Shown: positions 1 through 9,592 of the stretch, piece by piece | Numbering within the stretch: position 1 is the first letter of the stretch | Layout of the letters: the number at the start of each line of letters is the position of its first letter | DNA from: Vibrio sp. Of7-15 | GTDB lineage: Bacteria > Pseudomonadota > Gammaproteobacteria > Enterobacterales > Vibrionaceae | DNA: 64,000 nucleotides | Assembly (NCBI RefSeq): GCF_022347565.1 | Contig: NZ_JAKRGH010000017.1 | Location: 1 to 64,000, forward strand | Direction of reading: 5' to 3' | Made by a program: the position numbers and the translations under genes | Notes under the pieces: model-generated | The model's database searches: none | What the model was told of the DNA's origin: nothing | Seen by the model: the letters and a program-made list of their open reading frames with translations, nothing else

Positions 1-3
1 TGC

Positions 4-80
4 GGAGTGGTAGTTCAGTTGGTTAGAATACCGGCCTGTCACGCCGGGGGTCGCGGGTTCGAGTCCCGTCCACTCCGCCA
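4..80 (+). tRNA. tRNA-Asp (anticodon GTC)
   Basis: A complete 77-nt tRNA. The acceptor stem pairs 4-10 with 70-76. The anticodon stem is 31-35 with 43-47, and anticodon GTC is at 38-40. The T-arm GGTTCGAGTCC is present and CCA (78-80) is encoded. It closely resembles the enterobacterial tRNA-Asp. It is followed at once by an intrinsic terminator, so it is probably the last gene of a tRNA or rRNA operon that begins outside the window. Confidence 0.98.
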
Positions 81-89
81 CTTATTGGA

Positions 90-121
90 AAAGCCCGATA
101 CTTTCGTATCGGGCTTTTTTC
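90..121 (+). terminator. intrinsic terminator of the tRNA-Asp transcript
   Basis: The inverted repeat AAGCCCGATA / TATCGGGCTT (91-100 and 107-116) has a 6-nt loop and is followed by a T run, 10 nt after the tRNA CCA end. Confidence 0.93.
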
Positions 122-213
122 ATGTCTGCTGTAAATTATCTTTAAGCGATATTGTTTATTTTCAATCTAGTATTAGATTGGACTCGACATCATACGATTA
201 GCTCTTTATATTT

Positions 214-237
214 AGATGTATAGACGTCCAAATATCT
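214..237 (+). promoter_or_regulatory. MetJ operator (three tandem met boxes) upstream of metA
   Basis: Three adjacent 8-bp units read AGATGTAT, AGACGTCC and AAATATCT, against the MetJ met-box consensus AGACGTCT. The central unit matches 7 of 8. MetJ with S-adenosylmethionine binds tandem boxes cooperatively, so metA should be repressed when methionine is plentiful. The array ends 23 nt before the metA start codon. A second operator of this kind lies before metH at 2662-2677. Confidence 0.85.
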
Positions 238-260
238 AGATTGCTTAAGGAGAGAGCAGT

Positions 261-1202
261 ATGCCGATTAAAATTCCTGACTTACTACCGGCTTCGGATA
301 TTCTTCGAAATGAGAATATTTTTGTGATGCCAGAATCGAGAGCGACAACCCAGGAGATTCGGCCCCTTAAGGTTCTTATCCTAAACCTTATGCCTAAAAA
401 AATTGAGACTGAGACTCAATTCTTACGCTTACTTTCTAATAGCCCATTACAAGTAGATGTTGAGTTACTACGTATTGATGATCGCCCAAGTCGAAATACG
501 CCTGAAGAGCACCTTAATAACTTTTATCGTCAGTTTGAAATGGTCAAGCAGCGTAACTTTGATGGTTTGATTATTACAGGCGCACCTTTAGGCTTAGTGC
601 AGTTTGAAGATGTACTTTATTGGGATCATTTACAAACCATCATGAGCTGGGCTAAAGATCATGTAACATCAACCTTATATGTTTGCTGGGCTGCTCAGGC
701 TGGTTTAAAATTATTATATGATTTACCTAAGCGCACCCGTTCAGAAAAGCTTTCTGGTGTGTATTATCATGATGCTCTTGATTGTCATCATCCTCTTTTA
801 AGAGGTTTTGATGATACTTTTTTAGCCCCTCATTCGCGTTATGCCGACTTTTCTTCAGATTATCTTACCGAGCATACTGATCTCGATATTTTGGCAACTT
901 CAGAACAAGCAGGTGTTTATTTAGCATCAACGAAGGATAAGCGGAATGTCTTTGTCACAGGGCACCCTGAATACGAGTCTCACACTTTGCATAACGAATA
1001 TGTGCGTGATTTAGGAGAGGGAATGGAGCCTATCGTTCCTGTTAATTACTATCCAGATAACAATCCAGAAAACAAACCGAGAGCCACTTGGCGTAGTCAT
1101 GGGCATTTATTGTTTTCAAATTGGCTAAATTACTGCGTTTATCAACAGACACCTTATGACTTAGAGCATTTCTCAGAAGCTAATTTTACTAAAGACGACT
1201 AG
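261..1202 (+). CDS. metA: homoserine O-succinyltransferase
   Basis: MetA acylates L-homoserine with succinyl-CoA, the first committed step of methionine synthesis, in the cytoplasm. The protein is 313 aa (family about 309). The catalytic residues fall at the E. coli positions: Cys142 in YVCWAAQAG, and His235 and Glu237 in TGHPEYES. Residue 111 is Gly ([13 protein letters not shown]), the residue associated with succinyl rather than acetyl transfer in this family. The ATG follows AAGGAG (247-252) at good spacing. Three MetJ boxes lie just upstream. The gene is monocistronic and ends at a terminator shared with the convergent antiporter gene. Confidence 0.97.
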   Translation: MPIKIPDLLPASDILRNENIFVMPESRATTQEIRPLKVLILNLMPKKIETETQFLRLLSNSPLQVDVELLRIDDRPSRNTPEEHLNNFYRQFEMVKQRNFDGLIITGAPLGLVQFEDVLYWDHLQTIMSWAKDHVTSTLYVCWAAQAGLKLLYDLPKRTRSEKLSGVYYHDALDCHHPLLRGFDDTFLAPHSRYADFSSDYLTEHTDLDILATSEQAGVYLASTKDKRNVFVTGHPEYESHTLHNEYVRDLGEGMEPIVPVNYYPDNNPENKPRATWRSHGHLLFSNWLNYCVYQQTPYDLEHFSEANFTKDD

Positions 1203-1216
1203 GATTAAGCCTAAAA

Positions 1217-1245
1217 TAAAAGCCAGCAGTAACGCTGGCTTTGTT
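1217..1245. terminator. bidirectional terminator between metA and the antiporter gene
   Basis: The stem AGCCAGC (1221-1227) / GCTGGCT (1234-1240) is flanked by A's on the left and T's on the right. It can therefore end transcripts from both convergent genes. Confidence 0.85.
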
Positions 1246-1261
1246 TATAGTAGGAAGGTTG

Positions 1262-2539
1262 TTATTGCTCTTTTTCTAGCTGTTTGGCTTTTTCGATCAT
1301 CGGAGTGATGGTTGAGCCCTGTACTAGAATAGAGAAGACAACAACGGCATACGTCATCACGAGAATGATTTCTCTTACGTCTATGCCTTTTTCTGGAACA
1401 ACCCAGACTCCAGCAGGAATGGCCATGGCCATAGCAAGTGCTAGCCCACCTCGTAAGCCGCCCCATGTCAAGATTTTCACTGAGTAAGGGTTGTAGGTAC
1501 GGTAGCGTTTAAAACCGACATAAGATAAAAACACACTTAAATAGCGGCTTAATAATACTAGTGGAACCGCAAAAATCATGACAATCCAATCCTCGCTATG
1601 GAATTGGAATAGAAGCATGGATAAACCGATAAGTAAAAAGAGTGTTCCATTTAAAAACTCATCGACTAACTCCCAGAAGTGGTCAAGGTGCTCTTCACTC
1701 TCTTTTGAAAAGCCAATATAGCGAGTCCAATTACCAATCATGATTCCCGATACCACCATAGCCAGCGGGCCAGATACATGAATGATGTCGGCAAAGGCAT
1801 AACCTGCGGTTGGTACACCAATCGTTAACAGGAGCTCCATTGAGTGATCGTCTGTGGCACTGATCAAATAGTGGAATAATAGGCCGAGTAAAAAACCATA
1901 TACGATACCGCCAATGGCTTCTTGTACGAATAAATGAATCACATTACCGACAGTTGGAGCTTCGTTACCAAAAGCGATGGTAAATAGCGTTACGAATAGA
2001 ACTAAGCCAAACCCATCGTTAAATAGGGACTCTCCTTCAATTTGAGTGGAAATACGTTTTGGGGCGTCGAGCTTTTTGACAATTGCTAATACTGCGATGG
2101 GATCGGTAGGAGAAATAAGGGCACCAAACAGCAAGCAATAGATAAAATCAAAAGGTAATCCGATTAACTGGCAAAACAGCCATAAAGCCCCACCAATGAA
2201 GAACGTTGAAAATAGAGTTGCTCCCAGAGCTAAGACGGTAATTTCCCACTTTTGGTCTTTGAGGTTAGGTAGTTTTATTCCTAAACCACCCGCAAATAAT
2301 AAAAAGCCTAGGATCCCCTTTAGGAGAAAATCTTCAAAGTTAATCGCACTGAGTGTTGTTGTCGCAATTTCTGTTAGGTTGAACCAATCATTATGGCCCG
2401 CAATGATGATTCCAAGGGAAAGAATCATCGCACCTGCCGTAATGGCAATCGTGGTTTGCATTTTACCAATTTTACTATTGATAAATGCGATGATCATAGC
2501 GGCTGCAGCTAAAAAGCAGAGCGTGTAATAGACCGACAT
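1262..2539 (-). CDS. CPA1-family Na+/H+ antiporter (NhaP type)
   Basis: An inner-membrane monovalent cation/proton antiporter of 425 aa with about 12-13 hydrophobic segments. The family signatures are present: SPTDPIAV at 143-150, the ion-binding FND at 173-175 within EGESLFNDG, and a conserved WGGLRGGLALAMA near residue 360. The protein ends soon after the last membrane segment and has no long cytoplasmic regulatory tail. The ATG has GAGG 7 nt upstream. Sodium/proton exchange is inferred from the family. K+/H+ specificity cannot be excluded, so no gene symbol is given. Confidence 0.9.
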   Translation of the reverse strand: MSVYYTLCFLAAAAMIIAFINSKIGKMQTTIAITAGAMILSLGIIIAGHNDWFNLTEIATTTLSAINFEDFLLKGILGFLLFAGGLGIKLPNLKDQKWEITVLALGATLFSTFFIGGALWLFCQLIGLPFDFIYCLLFGALISPTDPIAVLAIVKKLDAPKRISTQIEGESLFNDGFGLVLFVTLFTIAFGNEAPTVGNVIHLFVQEAIGGIVYGFLLGLLFHYLISATDDHSMELLLTIGVPTAGYAFADIIHVSGPLAMVVSGIMIGNWTRYIGFSKESEEHLDHFWELVDEFLNGTLFLLIGLSMLLFQFHSEDWIVMIFAVPLVLLSRYLSVFLSYVGFKRYRTYNPYSVKILTWGGLRGGLALAMAMAIPAGVWVVPEKGIDVREIILVMTYAVVVFSILVQGSTITPMIEKAKQLEKEQ

Positions 2540-2661
2540 GGGCTAACCTCTGGTTAGAAAGAGAATAGATTAAAATGTTACTAATTGTAACTATCAGGCA
2601 TTTTCAACGTAAGCTGGAAATTTATCAAACATATTTTTGTGAAGGGAGGGATAATTTTTTT

Positions 2662-2677
2662 AGACGTCTAGATTTCT
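2662..2677 (+). promoter_or_regulatory. MetJ operator (two tandem met boxes) upstream of metH
   Basis: A perfect met box AGACGTCT (2662-2669) is followed directly by AGATTTCT (2670-2677), 56 nt before the metH start. This is the minimal two-box arrangement needed for cooperative MetJ binding. It puts metH in the same regulon as metA. Confidence 0.85.
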
Positions 2678-2733
2678 AATTGCCCTGTGTTAGGATGGTT
2701 GTCAGTAAATATAACAAGGAATGAGGTAGTACC

Positions 2734-5700
2734 GTGTCGGGAAGCAATGTGAAACAGCAATTGGAAGCCTTACTCGCCGAGCGAATTTTATTGATCGATG
2801 GCGGTATGGGGACCATGATTCAGGGCTATAAACTGGAAGAGCCTGATTATCGTGGTGATCGTTTTTCTGATTGGCACTGTGATTTAAAAGGAAATAATGA
2901 TCTACTAGTACTATCTCAGCCTCAGATTATTAAAGATATTCATAGTGAATATTTAGAGGCCGGCGCAGATATTCTTGAAACGAATACCTTTAATGCGACT
3001 ACCATTGCTATGGCTGACTACGATATGGAAAGCCTTAGTGAAGAAATTAACTTTGAGGCCGCAAAACTAGCAAGAGAAGTTGCAGATGAATGGACGGCAA
3101 AGACACCGGATAAACCTCGTTATGTTGCGGGTGTGCTAGGGCCTACGAACCGCACTTGCTCTTTATCTCCAGATGTTAACGATCCTGGCTTTCGTAATGT
3201 GACTTTCGATGATCTCGTAGTCGCTTATTCGGAGTCGACACGTGCTCTGATTAAAGGTGGATCCGATCTGATTCTGATCGAAACCATTTTTGATACTCTT
3301 AATGCTAAAGCATGTGCCTTTGCTGTTGAATCGGTATTTGAAGAGCTTGGTATTGTTTTGCCTGTTATGATTTCAGGCACGATAACAGATGCTTCAGGGC
3401 GTACCCTATCAGGTCAAACGACAGAGGCTTTTTATAACGCTTTACGCCATGTTAAACCCATCTCATTTGGTTTGAACTGTGCACTTGGTCCTGATGAGTT
3501 GCGTCAATATGTTGAAGAGCTTTCTCGGATCTCCGAGTGCAGTGTTTCTGCTCACCCTAATGCAGGCCTCCCTAATGCGTTTGGTGAATATGACCTATCG
3601 CCAGAAGACATGGCGGAGCACATTGCAGAGTGGGCTCAAAGTGGCTTTTTAAACCTTGTTGGTGGTTGTTGTGGTACAACACCAGAACATATTCGTCAAA
3701 TGGCCAATGCCGTTAAAGGGGTTAAGCCACGCGCATTACCTGACTTACCTGTTGCTTGTCGATTATCAGGCCTTGAGCCTCTTACTATTGAAAAAGATTC
3801 GTTATTCATTAACGTTGGTGAGCGGACTAACGTTACGGGCTCTGCTCGCTTTAAGCGTCTTATTAAAGAAGAGCAATACGATGAAGCTTTAGAAGTTGCT
3901 AGGCAGCAAGTCGAGAACGGTGCACAAATCATCGATATCAATATGGATGAAGGTATGATCGACGCCAAGGCTTGCATGGTGCGTTTTCTGAACCTGTGTG
4001 CGTCTGAGCCTGAAATATCTAAAGTACCAATCATGGTCGATTCGTCGAAATGGGACGTCATTGAAGCAGGTTTACAGTGCATTCAAGGTAAGGGGATCGT
4101 TAACTCTATTTCCTTGAAAGAAGGCAAAGAAGCGTTTGTTCATCATGCCAAATTAGTAAAGCGTTATGGTGCCGCCGTTATCGTGATGGCGTTTGATGAA
4201 GAAGGTCAAGCGGATACTCGTGAGCGCAAAACTGAGATTTGTACTAATGCATATCGGATTTTGGTTGATGAAGTTGGTTTCCCACCGGAAGACATTATTT
4301 TTGACCCGAATATCTTTGCGGTAGCAACCGGCATTGAAGAGCACAACAACTACGCGGTGGATTTTATTGAAGCCGTTGGGGACATCAAACGAGATTTGCC
4401 ACACGCTATGATCTCTGGTGGGGTCTCTAATGTTTCGTTCTCATTTCGTGGTAATAACTACGTTCGTGAAGCGATTCATGCGGTATTTCTATATCACTGT
4501 TTCCAGCGTGGTATGGACATGGGGATTGTTAACGCGGGGCAACTTGAGATTTACGATAACGTGCCTGAAAAGCTTCGTGATGCAGTTGAAGATGTTGTAT
4601 TGAACCGCCGTGAAGATGGCACTGAGCGTTTATTGGAGATTGCTGAAGCGTACCGAGAAAATGCGGTAGGCAAAGAGGACGACAAATCCGCACTAGAATG
4701 GCGTACTTGGTCTGTCGAAAAGCGTTTAGAGCATTCTCTGGTTAAAGGCATTACTGAATACATCATTGAAGATACGGAAGAAGCGCGTGTGAATGCTTCT
4801 CGGCCGATCGAGGTGATTGAAGGCCCGTTAATGGATGGCATGAACGTGGTCGGGGATCTTTTCGGTGAAGGTAAAATGTTTTTACCTCAAGTGGTGAAAT
4901 CCGCACGTGTAATGAAACAAGCGGTTGCCCACCTAGAGCCTTTCATTAATGCACTAAAAGAAGAAGGCACTTCTAACGGAAAAATTTTACTCGCAACAGT
5001 AAAAGGCGATGTTCATGATATTGGAAAAAATATTGTGGGTGTTGTTCTTCAGTGTAATAACTATGAAATTATCGACCTTGGAGTTATGGTACCTTGTGAA
5101 ACTATCTTAAAAGTCGCTAAGGAAGAAAACGTCGATATCATTGGGTTGAGTGGGTTAATTACCCCTTCTCTTGATGAGATGGTACACGTAGCAAAAGAGA
5201 TGGAACGTCAAGGATTTGAACTGCCATTATTGATCGGTGGCGCGACCACATCTAAAGCGCACACCGCTGTTAAAATTGAGCAAAATTACCATGGCCCTGT
5301 GGTATACGTAAATAACGCTTCTCGTGCGGTAGGGGTATGTACGTCCTTGCTCTCTGATGAGCTGCGCCCTGCCTTTATGGATCGATTAGAGCTTGATTAT
5401 GAGCGTGTGCGAGATCAGCATAACCGTAAAGCGCCACGAACCAAGCCGGTGACTTTAGATCAAGCGCGTGCGAATAAAGCAGATCTAGATTGGGATAGTT
5501 ATACTCCACCTGCGCCAGCCAAAGGGGGAATTCATGTGTTTGATGATTTTTCTGTCGCTACGCTGCGTAACTATATCGATTGGACGCCATTTTTCATGAC
5601 GTGGTCTTTAAGTGGTAAATTTCCTGCGATTCTTGAGCATGAGTTGGTGGGAGAAGAAGCTCGTAAACTTTACAAGGAAGCTAATCAACTGCTTGATAAA

Positions 5701-6414
5701 ATTGAGCAGGAAGGAATTATTAAAGCTCGTGGCATGTGTGGTCTATTTCCTGCCAATAGCGTGGATGATGATATTGAAGTGTACAGCGATGAAAGTCGTA
5801 CTGAAGTCATCAAGGTTCTACATAACTTACGACAGCAAACAGAAAAGCCAAAAGGGTTTAACTATTGCTTATCGGATTTTATCGCTCCCAAAGACAGTGG
5901 TAAACCTGACTGGGTTGGTGCTTTTGCCGTTACAGGAGGGATTGGTGAACGAGAACTTGCTGATCAGTTTAAAGCCCAAGGTGATGACTATAATGCCATC
6001 ATGATCCAAGCTGTGGCTGATCGCTTGGCAGAAGCCTTTGCGGAATGTTTACATGAAACGGTTCGTAAAGAGATTTGGGGTTACGCTGCGGATGAAGATC
6101 TGAATAATGAAGATTTGATCCGTGAAAAGTATCAGGGGATTCGTCCTGCACCGGGTTATGCGGCGTGTCCTGAGCATACTGAAAAAGGCTCTTTATGGGA
6201 GCTAATGGATGTTGAAAATGCTATTGGCATGTCGTTAACATCCAGTTATGCGATGTGGCCTGGTGCTTCTGTTTCTGGCTGGTATTTCTCACATCCTGAT
6301 TCTCGTTACTTCGCTGTAGCACAGATCCAACAAGATCAGGTCGATAGCTATATCGAGCGTAAAGGCTGGGATCCACTGGAAGCTGAAAAGTGGTTAGGGC
6401 CTAACATGAACTAA
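2734..6414 (+). CDS. metH: cobalamin-dependent methionine synthase
   Basis: MetH transfers the methyl group of 5-methyltetrahydrofolate through cobalamin to homocysteine, giving methionine. The length, 1226 aa, is nearly that of E. coli (1227). The domains in order are: homocysteine-binding barrel (1-330) with zinc ligands Cys249 and Cys312-Cys313 in [10 protein letters not shown]; pterin-binding barrel (about 355-620); B12-binding cap and Rossmann domain (about 650-895) with DVHDIGKN, whose His761 ligates cobalt; and the C-terminal AdoMet reactivation domain with [15 protein letters not shown]. The start is GTG with GAGGT 6 nt upstream. An ATG at 2721 runs at once into a stop and is not used. 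A MetJ operator precedes the gene. Confidence 0.98.
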   Translation: MSGSNVKQQLEALLAERILLIDGGMGTMIQGYKLEEPDYRGDRFSDWHCDLKGNNDLLVLSQPQIIKDIHSEYLEAGADILETNTFNATTIAMADYDMESLSEEINFEAAKLAREVADEWTAKTPDKPRYVAGVLGPTNRTCSLSPDVNDPGFRNVTFDDLVVAYSESTRALIKGGSDLILIETIFDTLNAKACAFAVESVFEELGIVLPVMISGTITDASGRTLSGQTTEAFYNALRHVKPISFGLNCALGPDELRQYVEELSRISECSVSAHPNAGLPNAFGEYDLSPEDMAEHIAEWAQSGFLNLVGGCCGTTPEHIRQMANAVKGVKPRALPDLPVACRLSGLEPLTIEKDSLFINVGERTNVTGSARFKRLIKEEQYDEALEVARQQVENGAQIIDINMDEGMIDAKACMVRFLNLCASEPEISKVPIMVDSSKWDVIEAGLQCIQGKGIVNSISLKEGKEAFVHHAKLVKRYGAAVIVMAFDEEGQADTRERKTEICTNAYRILVDEVGFPPEDIIFDPNIFAVATGIEEHNNYAVDFIEAVGDIKRDLPHAMISGGVSNVSFSFRGNNYVREAIHAVFLYHCFQRGMDMGIVNAGQLEIYDNVPEKLRDAVEDVVLNRREDGTERLLEIAEAYRENAVGKEDDKSALEWRTWSVEKRLEHSLVKGITEYIIEDTEEARVNASRPIEVIEGPLMDGMNVVGDLFGEGKMFLPQVVKSARVMKQAVAHLEPFINALKEEGTSNGKILLATVKGDVHDIGKNIVGVVLQCNNYEIIDLGVMVPCETILKVAKEENVDIIGLSGLITPSLDEMVHVAKEMERQGFELPLLIGGATTSKAHTAVKIEQNYHGPVVYVNNASRAVGVCTSLLSDELRPAFMDRLELDYERVRDQHNRKAPRTKPVTLDQARANKADLDWDSYTPPAPAKGGIHVFDDFSVATLRNYIDWTPFFMTWSLSGKFPAILEHELVGEEARKLYKEANQLLDKIEQEGIIKARGMCGLFPANSVDDDIEVYSDESRTEVIKVLHNLRQQTEKPKGFNYCLSDFIAPKDSGKPDWVGAFAVTGGIGERELADQFKAQGDDYNAIMIQAVADRLAEAFAECLHETVRKEIWGYAADEDLNNEDLIREKYQGIRPAPGYAACPEHTEKGSLWELMDVENAIGMSLTSSYAMWPGASVSGWYFSHPDSRYFAVAQIQQDQVDSYIERKGWDPLEAEKWLGPNMN

Positions 6415-6437
6415 TTACTGATTCCTATTCGGAAAAT

Positions 6438-6471
6438 AAAAAGAGCGTGGTTGTTAAACACGCTCTTTTTG
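6438..6471 (+). terminator. intrinsic terminator after metH
   Basis: The stem AAAGAGCGTG (6440-6449) / CACGCTCTTT (6459-6468) is followed by T's, 24 nt after the metH stop. The A-rich left flank means it may also serve the convergent lysC transcript. Confidence 0.88.
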
Positions 6472-6511
6472 TATCTGGATAAGAATAAAGGAATTGGACG
6501 GTTAGCTGTTT

Positions 6512-7867
6512 TTATTCGCTTTCAAATAGTTCCTGGTGCAATGTTTGAACGGCTTGCTTAGACTCTGATTGGTGAACGAGGAAGCAAAGGTTGTGAGGGC
6601 TGGCACCATAACAGATCATTCTAAGGTTAAAGTCTTCTAAAGTACTGAAGACTTGTTTTGCATAACCTTTATTTTCACTCATTTTGTTACCAATTAAGGC
6701 CACTAGGCATAAGTCGTGCTCAACCTCTACTCGACACAACTTTTCCAGCTCTTGTTGGGCTTCGATAGGTAACTCAGGTGCACCGCCAGCAGTGTTGGTT
6801 TGATCTAATGTTAATGACACGCTGACTTCTGAGGTTGTGATGAGATCCACTGAGATCTGATGCTTCGCTAAAATGTTAAAGACTTCTGCGAGGAAACCAT
6901 AAGCGTGGAACATATTTAAACTATGTAAAGTGACCATCGTTTGGTTGCAGCGTAGCGCCAGTGCTCTGAATAATGGTGCACTGTCGACAGACTCTTTTAT
7001 CCACGTCCCGCCTTTTTCCGGTTCTTTAGAGGATCCGACAAACACCGGGATCTGGTGACGTACGGCAGGCACTAAGGTCGAAGGGTGGAGAATTTTTGCG
7101 CCGAAGTTGGCCATTTCAGAGGCTTCACTGAAGCTAATTTCTGGGATTGGTGTGGCTTTCGGGGCAATGCGAGGATCAGTGGTATAGATCCCAGGAACAT
7201 CGGTCCAAATTTCTAACCCATTTGCTCGCACGGCTTCTGCGATTAATGCTGCGCTATAGTCACTGCCACCACGGCCAAGGGTGGTGGTGTTACCTTGTGA
7301 ATCTGAGCCAATAAAACCTTGGCTGATCACTACGTGATTTTCACATAGTGGTATCAGCTTTTCACTAGCAAGGGCGGAAATGTCATCAAGTTGAGGTACG
7401 GCTTTGCCAAATTGACTATCTGTTCTTAATACATCTCGGATATCAAATCGAACGGCATCAATGCCACGTTCACGAAGTAACTGGGCAAATAGGTGAGTCG
7501 ACATTAACTCACCACAGGCGACGAGTTGATCCGTTAATTTATTACTCGGCTCTTTTGATGCTGCTTCAGCCACCGTGGCAACCGTATCTAAAATCTCTTG
7601 AATGTCATTTTCGACCGCAATTGGATCCGCGAGTTGATCGAGCACTCCATAGTGAATATTTTTTAATTGTGAAAGGGTATTAAAACGGCTGGTGGCATCT
7701 TGCATTCCATTAGCCAGTTCAACCAACAAGTTTGTGACGCCTGAGCAGGCACTAATCACGACTAGACGAGTATTTTGATTGTGTTCGATGATATTTGCAC
7801 AGCGCCCCATGGCTTCAAAATTAGCCACACTGGTTCCGCCAAACTTTGCAACAGTGAAAGTGCTCAC
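6512..7867 (-). CDS. lysC: lysine-sensitive aspartokinase III
   Basis: LysC phosphorylates L-aspartate to 4-phospho-aspartate, the entry to lysine, threonine and methionine synthesis, and is feedback-inhibited by lysine. The N-terminal kinase motif KFGGTSVANF lies near residue 10. The substrate and nucleotide motif GRGGSDYSAAL lies mid-protein, and two ACT domains fill the C-terminal third. I place the start at GTG (7867-7865), giving 451 aa, because GGGAG lies 8 nt upstream and the family begins here. A TTG at 7882 would add five residues but has no ribosome-binding site. A lysine riboswitch occupies the long leader. Confidence 0.95.
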   Translation of the reverse strand: MSTFTVAKFGGTSVANFEAMGRCANIIEHNQNTRLVVISACSGVTNLLVELANGMQDATSRFNTLSQLKNIHYGVLDQLADPIAVENDIQEILDTVATVAEAASKEPSNKLTDQLVACGELMSTHLFAQLLRERGIDAVRFDIRDVLRTDSQFGKAVPQLDDISALASEKLIPLCENHVVISQGFIGSDSQGNTTTLGRGGSDYSAALIAEAVRANGLEIWTDVPGIYTTDPRIAPKATPIPEISFSEASEMANFGAKILHPSTLVPAVRHQIPVFVGSSKEPEKGGTWIKESVDSAPLFRALALRCNQTMVTLHSLNMFHAYGFLAEVFNILAKHQISVDLITTSEVSVSLTLDQTNTAGGAPELPIEAQQELEKLCRVEVEHDLCLVALIGNKMSENKGYAKQVFSTLEDFNLRMICYGASPHNLCFLVHQSESKQAVQTLHQELFESE

Positions 7868-7983
7868 TTTCCTTTCTCCCAAATATATCCAGATAAATTG
7901 GTGATTGTGTTACGTGGGAAAGTTGTGTCCCAACGTCCATTGTCAGGAGAGCTAAGGTAGGAAAATACATAGAAATGTACTAA

Positions 7984-8155
7984 CCAGAAGCTCTCCACTT
8001 GTTATGTACAAGTGACAGCCGCAAGGATTCAGCCTTAACGACCGATAAGATTAAGCCCGCAACCTAACCTTATCTCGGCATTGCTCCCCATGACTGACTC
8101 GCATTGGAGTTGGGGCTCCGCGAGTGAGCTGCCTGGGCAATGCTCCTCTTCTGTT
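7984..8155 (-). ncRNA. lysine riboswitch (L box) in the lysC leader
   Basis: Read on the minus strand, the leader has the L-box core. GAGGAGC starts it near 8147, GGCTGTCAC lies near 8018-8010, and GTGGAGAGC closes it at 7998-7990. The P1 helix pairs CAGAAG (8153-8148) with CTTCTG (7990-7985). Downstream, GGAGAGC (7996-7990) can instead pair with GCTCTCC (7952-7946), which would compete with P1. This looks like a lysine-controlled switch. A second stem around 7905-7937 lies nearer the start codon. No strong U tract is visible, so translational control or RNA decay is more likely than simple termination. Confidence 0.92.
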
Positions 8156-8198
8156 TTGTTTGCCTCATTCATTGAGTACAAACAAGATGAATGACTTA

Positions 8199-8227
8199 TT
8201 GATACGTTTTTGTTGCATTGTTGTCAA
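8199..8227 (-). promoter_or_regulatory. putative sigma-70 promoter of lysC
   Basis: On the minus strand TTGACA (8227-8222) and TATCAA (8204-8199) are separated by 17 nt. Transcription would start near 8192, about 40 nt before the riboswitch core. The rest of the 7868-8407 gap holds the riboswitch and, at the right edge, the upstream region of the divergent aminotransferase gene. Confidence 0.65.
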
Positions 8228-8407
8228 TTGTAGAATGAGTTGTTAAGTAAAAAAGTGTGTATTTAGGAAAGAGGCGACAAGAAATTACCGTTTTTGAGAA
8301 AAAGAGAACAGCATTTTCGTGGTTGGTCTAATTGTACACAAAAACATCATTGGCTATGATGAGCGAGACATGGCAGGAGCCTACTTTACCTCTAGGAGAT
8401 GATAATA

Positions 8408-9526
8408 ATGACAATTCAAAGTTTTAACCCTCCTCACCGTACGTTAATGGGCCCTGGCCCTTCTGATATTTACCCGCAAGTGCTGCAAGCGTTGAGTCGC
8501 CCGACCATAGGGCATCTAGATCCTTTGTTTATTGGAATGATGGATGAACTTAAACAGTTACTGCAATATGCTTTCCAAACTGAAAATACATTCACAATAG
8601 CGGTATCGGCACCAGGTAGTGCAGGCATGGAAGCGTGTTTTGTCAATCTAGTTGAGCCGGGCGATAAAGTGGTGGTGTGTCGCAATGGTGTGTTTGGGGA
8701 ACGCATGCGCCAAAACGTGGAACGTTGTGGTGGTGTTGCTGTTGTTATTGATGACGAGTGGGGCAAACCAGTTAGTGTTGATAAGGTGGCAAAAGCCCTT
8801 GAAGAGCACTCAGATACCAAGTTAGTCGCCTTTGTTCATGCTGAAACATCGACAGGAGCGTTAAGTGACGCACAAGCGATTGCTGCATTGGCTCAAAAGC
8901 ACAATTGTTTAACCATTGTCGATGCAGTGACCTCTTTAGGTGGGGTTCCTTTGCTGGTGGATGAGTGGGGGCTAGATGCAGTTTATTCCGGTAGTCAAAA
9001 ATGTTTGTCCTGTGTTCCTGGCTTATCTCCATTGACATTTTCATCAAAAGCGGTAGGAAAAATTCAGGCTCGAACGACTCCAGTCCAAAGTTGGTTTTTA
9101 GATCAAAGCTTAGTACTTGGGTATTGGAGTGGGGAAGGTAAGCGCAGTTACCATCATACGGCACCAGTAAATAGTTTATATGCGTTGCATGAAGCATTGC
9201 TACGCTTGAAAAATGAAGGTTTAGAACAAGCGTGGCAGCGTCATGCAGCAGCTCATGAGCAACTAAAAGCTGGCTTAGAGCAGCTTGGTATTGAATTTGT
9301 TGTGGACGAAAAAGATCGTCTTCCTCAACTTAATGCGGTTTACATTCCAGACGGTGTCGATGATGCCGCAGTGAGGCAGCACTTACTTGAAACCTATAAC
9401 CTTGAGATCGGTGCAGGACTTGGTGCATTGGCGGGTAAAGCGTGGCGTATCGGGTTAATGGGATATGGGGCGAGAGCTGAAAACGTAGCGCTGTGTTTAA
9501 AAACACTAGAGTCAGCGCTTCGTTAG
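8408..9526 (+). CDS. class-V PLP aminotransferase (alanine-glyoxylate / serine-pyruvate type)
   Basis: A cytoplasmic pyridoxal-phosphate enzyme of 372 aa from the alanine:glyoxylate / serine:pyruvate aminotransferase family. It has the N-terminal GPGPSD, a cofactor aspartate in IVDAVTSLGG, and the Schiff-base lysine at residue 198 in SGSQKCLS. The C-terminal substrate-carboxylate arginine lies in WRIGLMG. The start is ATG at 8408, because AGGAG (8395-8399) lies 8 nt upstream; the ATG at 8399 overlaps that site. The gene stands alone and is divergent from lysC. The true amino donor and acceptor cannot be told from sequence. 2-Aminoethylphosphonate transaminase is a related alternative. Confidence 0.88.
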   Translation: MTIQSFNPPHRTLMGPGPSDIYPQVLQALSRPTIGHLDPLFIGMMDELKQLLQYAFQTENTFTIAVSAPGSAGMEACFVNLVEPGDKVVVCRNGVFGERMRQNVERCGGVAVVIDDEWGKPVSVDKVAKALEEHSDTKLVAFVHAETSTGALSDAQAIAALAQKHNCLTIVDAVTSLGGVPLLVDEWGLDAVYSGSQKCLSCVPGLSPLTFSSKAVGKIQARTTPVQSWFLDQSLVLGYWSGEGKRSYHHTAPVNSLYALHEALLRLKNEGLEQAWQRHAAAHEQLKAGLEQLGIEFVVDEKDRLPQLNAVYIPDGVDDAAVRQHLLETYNLEIGAGLGALAGKAWRIGLMGYGARAENVALCLKTLESALR

Positions 9527-9552
9527 TTTTGTAAATTTCTTATGTCTTGGTA

Positions 9553-9583
9553 GTTGGGCTGATACTAATAATCAGCCCTTTTA
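9553..9583. terminator. terminator between convergent aminotransferase and pglL-like genes
   Basis: The perfect 8-bp stem GGGCTGAT (9556-9563) / ATCAGCCC (9571-9578) has a 7-nt loop and a TTTT tail on the plus strand. Confidence 0.88.
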
Positions 9584-9592
9584 TTATGTAAG

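Noticed and set aside
4-260. tRNA-Asp as an integration site with an island downstream
   Set aside because: The tRNA is followed by its terminator and then metA, a core gene. No integrase or repeated tRNA 3' end was seen.
8772-9197. Minus-strand open frame inside the aminotransferase gene
   Set aside because: The plus-strand frame has clear PLP-enzyme motifs throughout; this is an antisense shadow.
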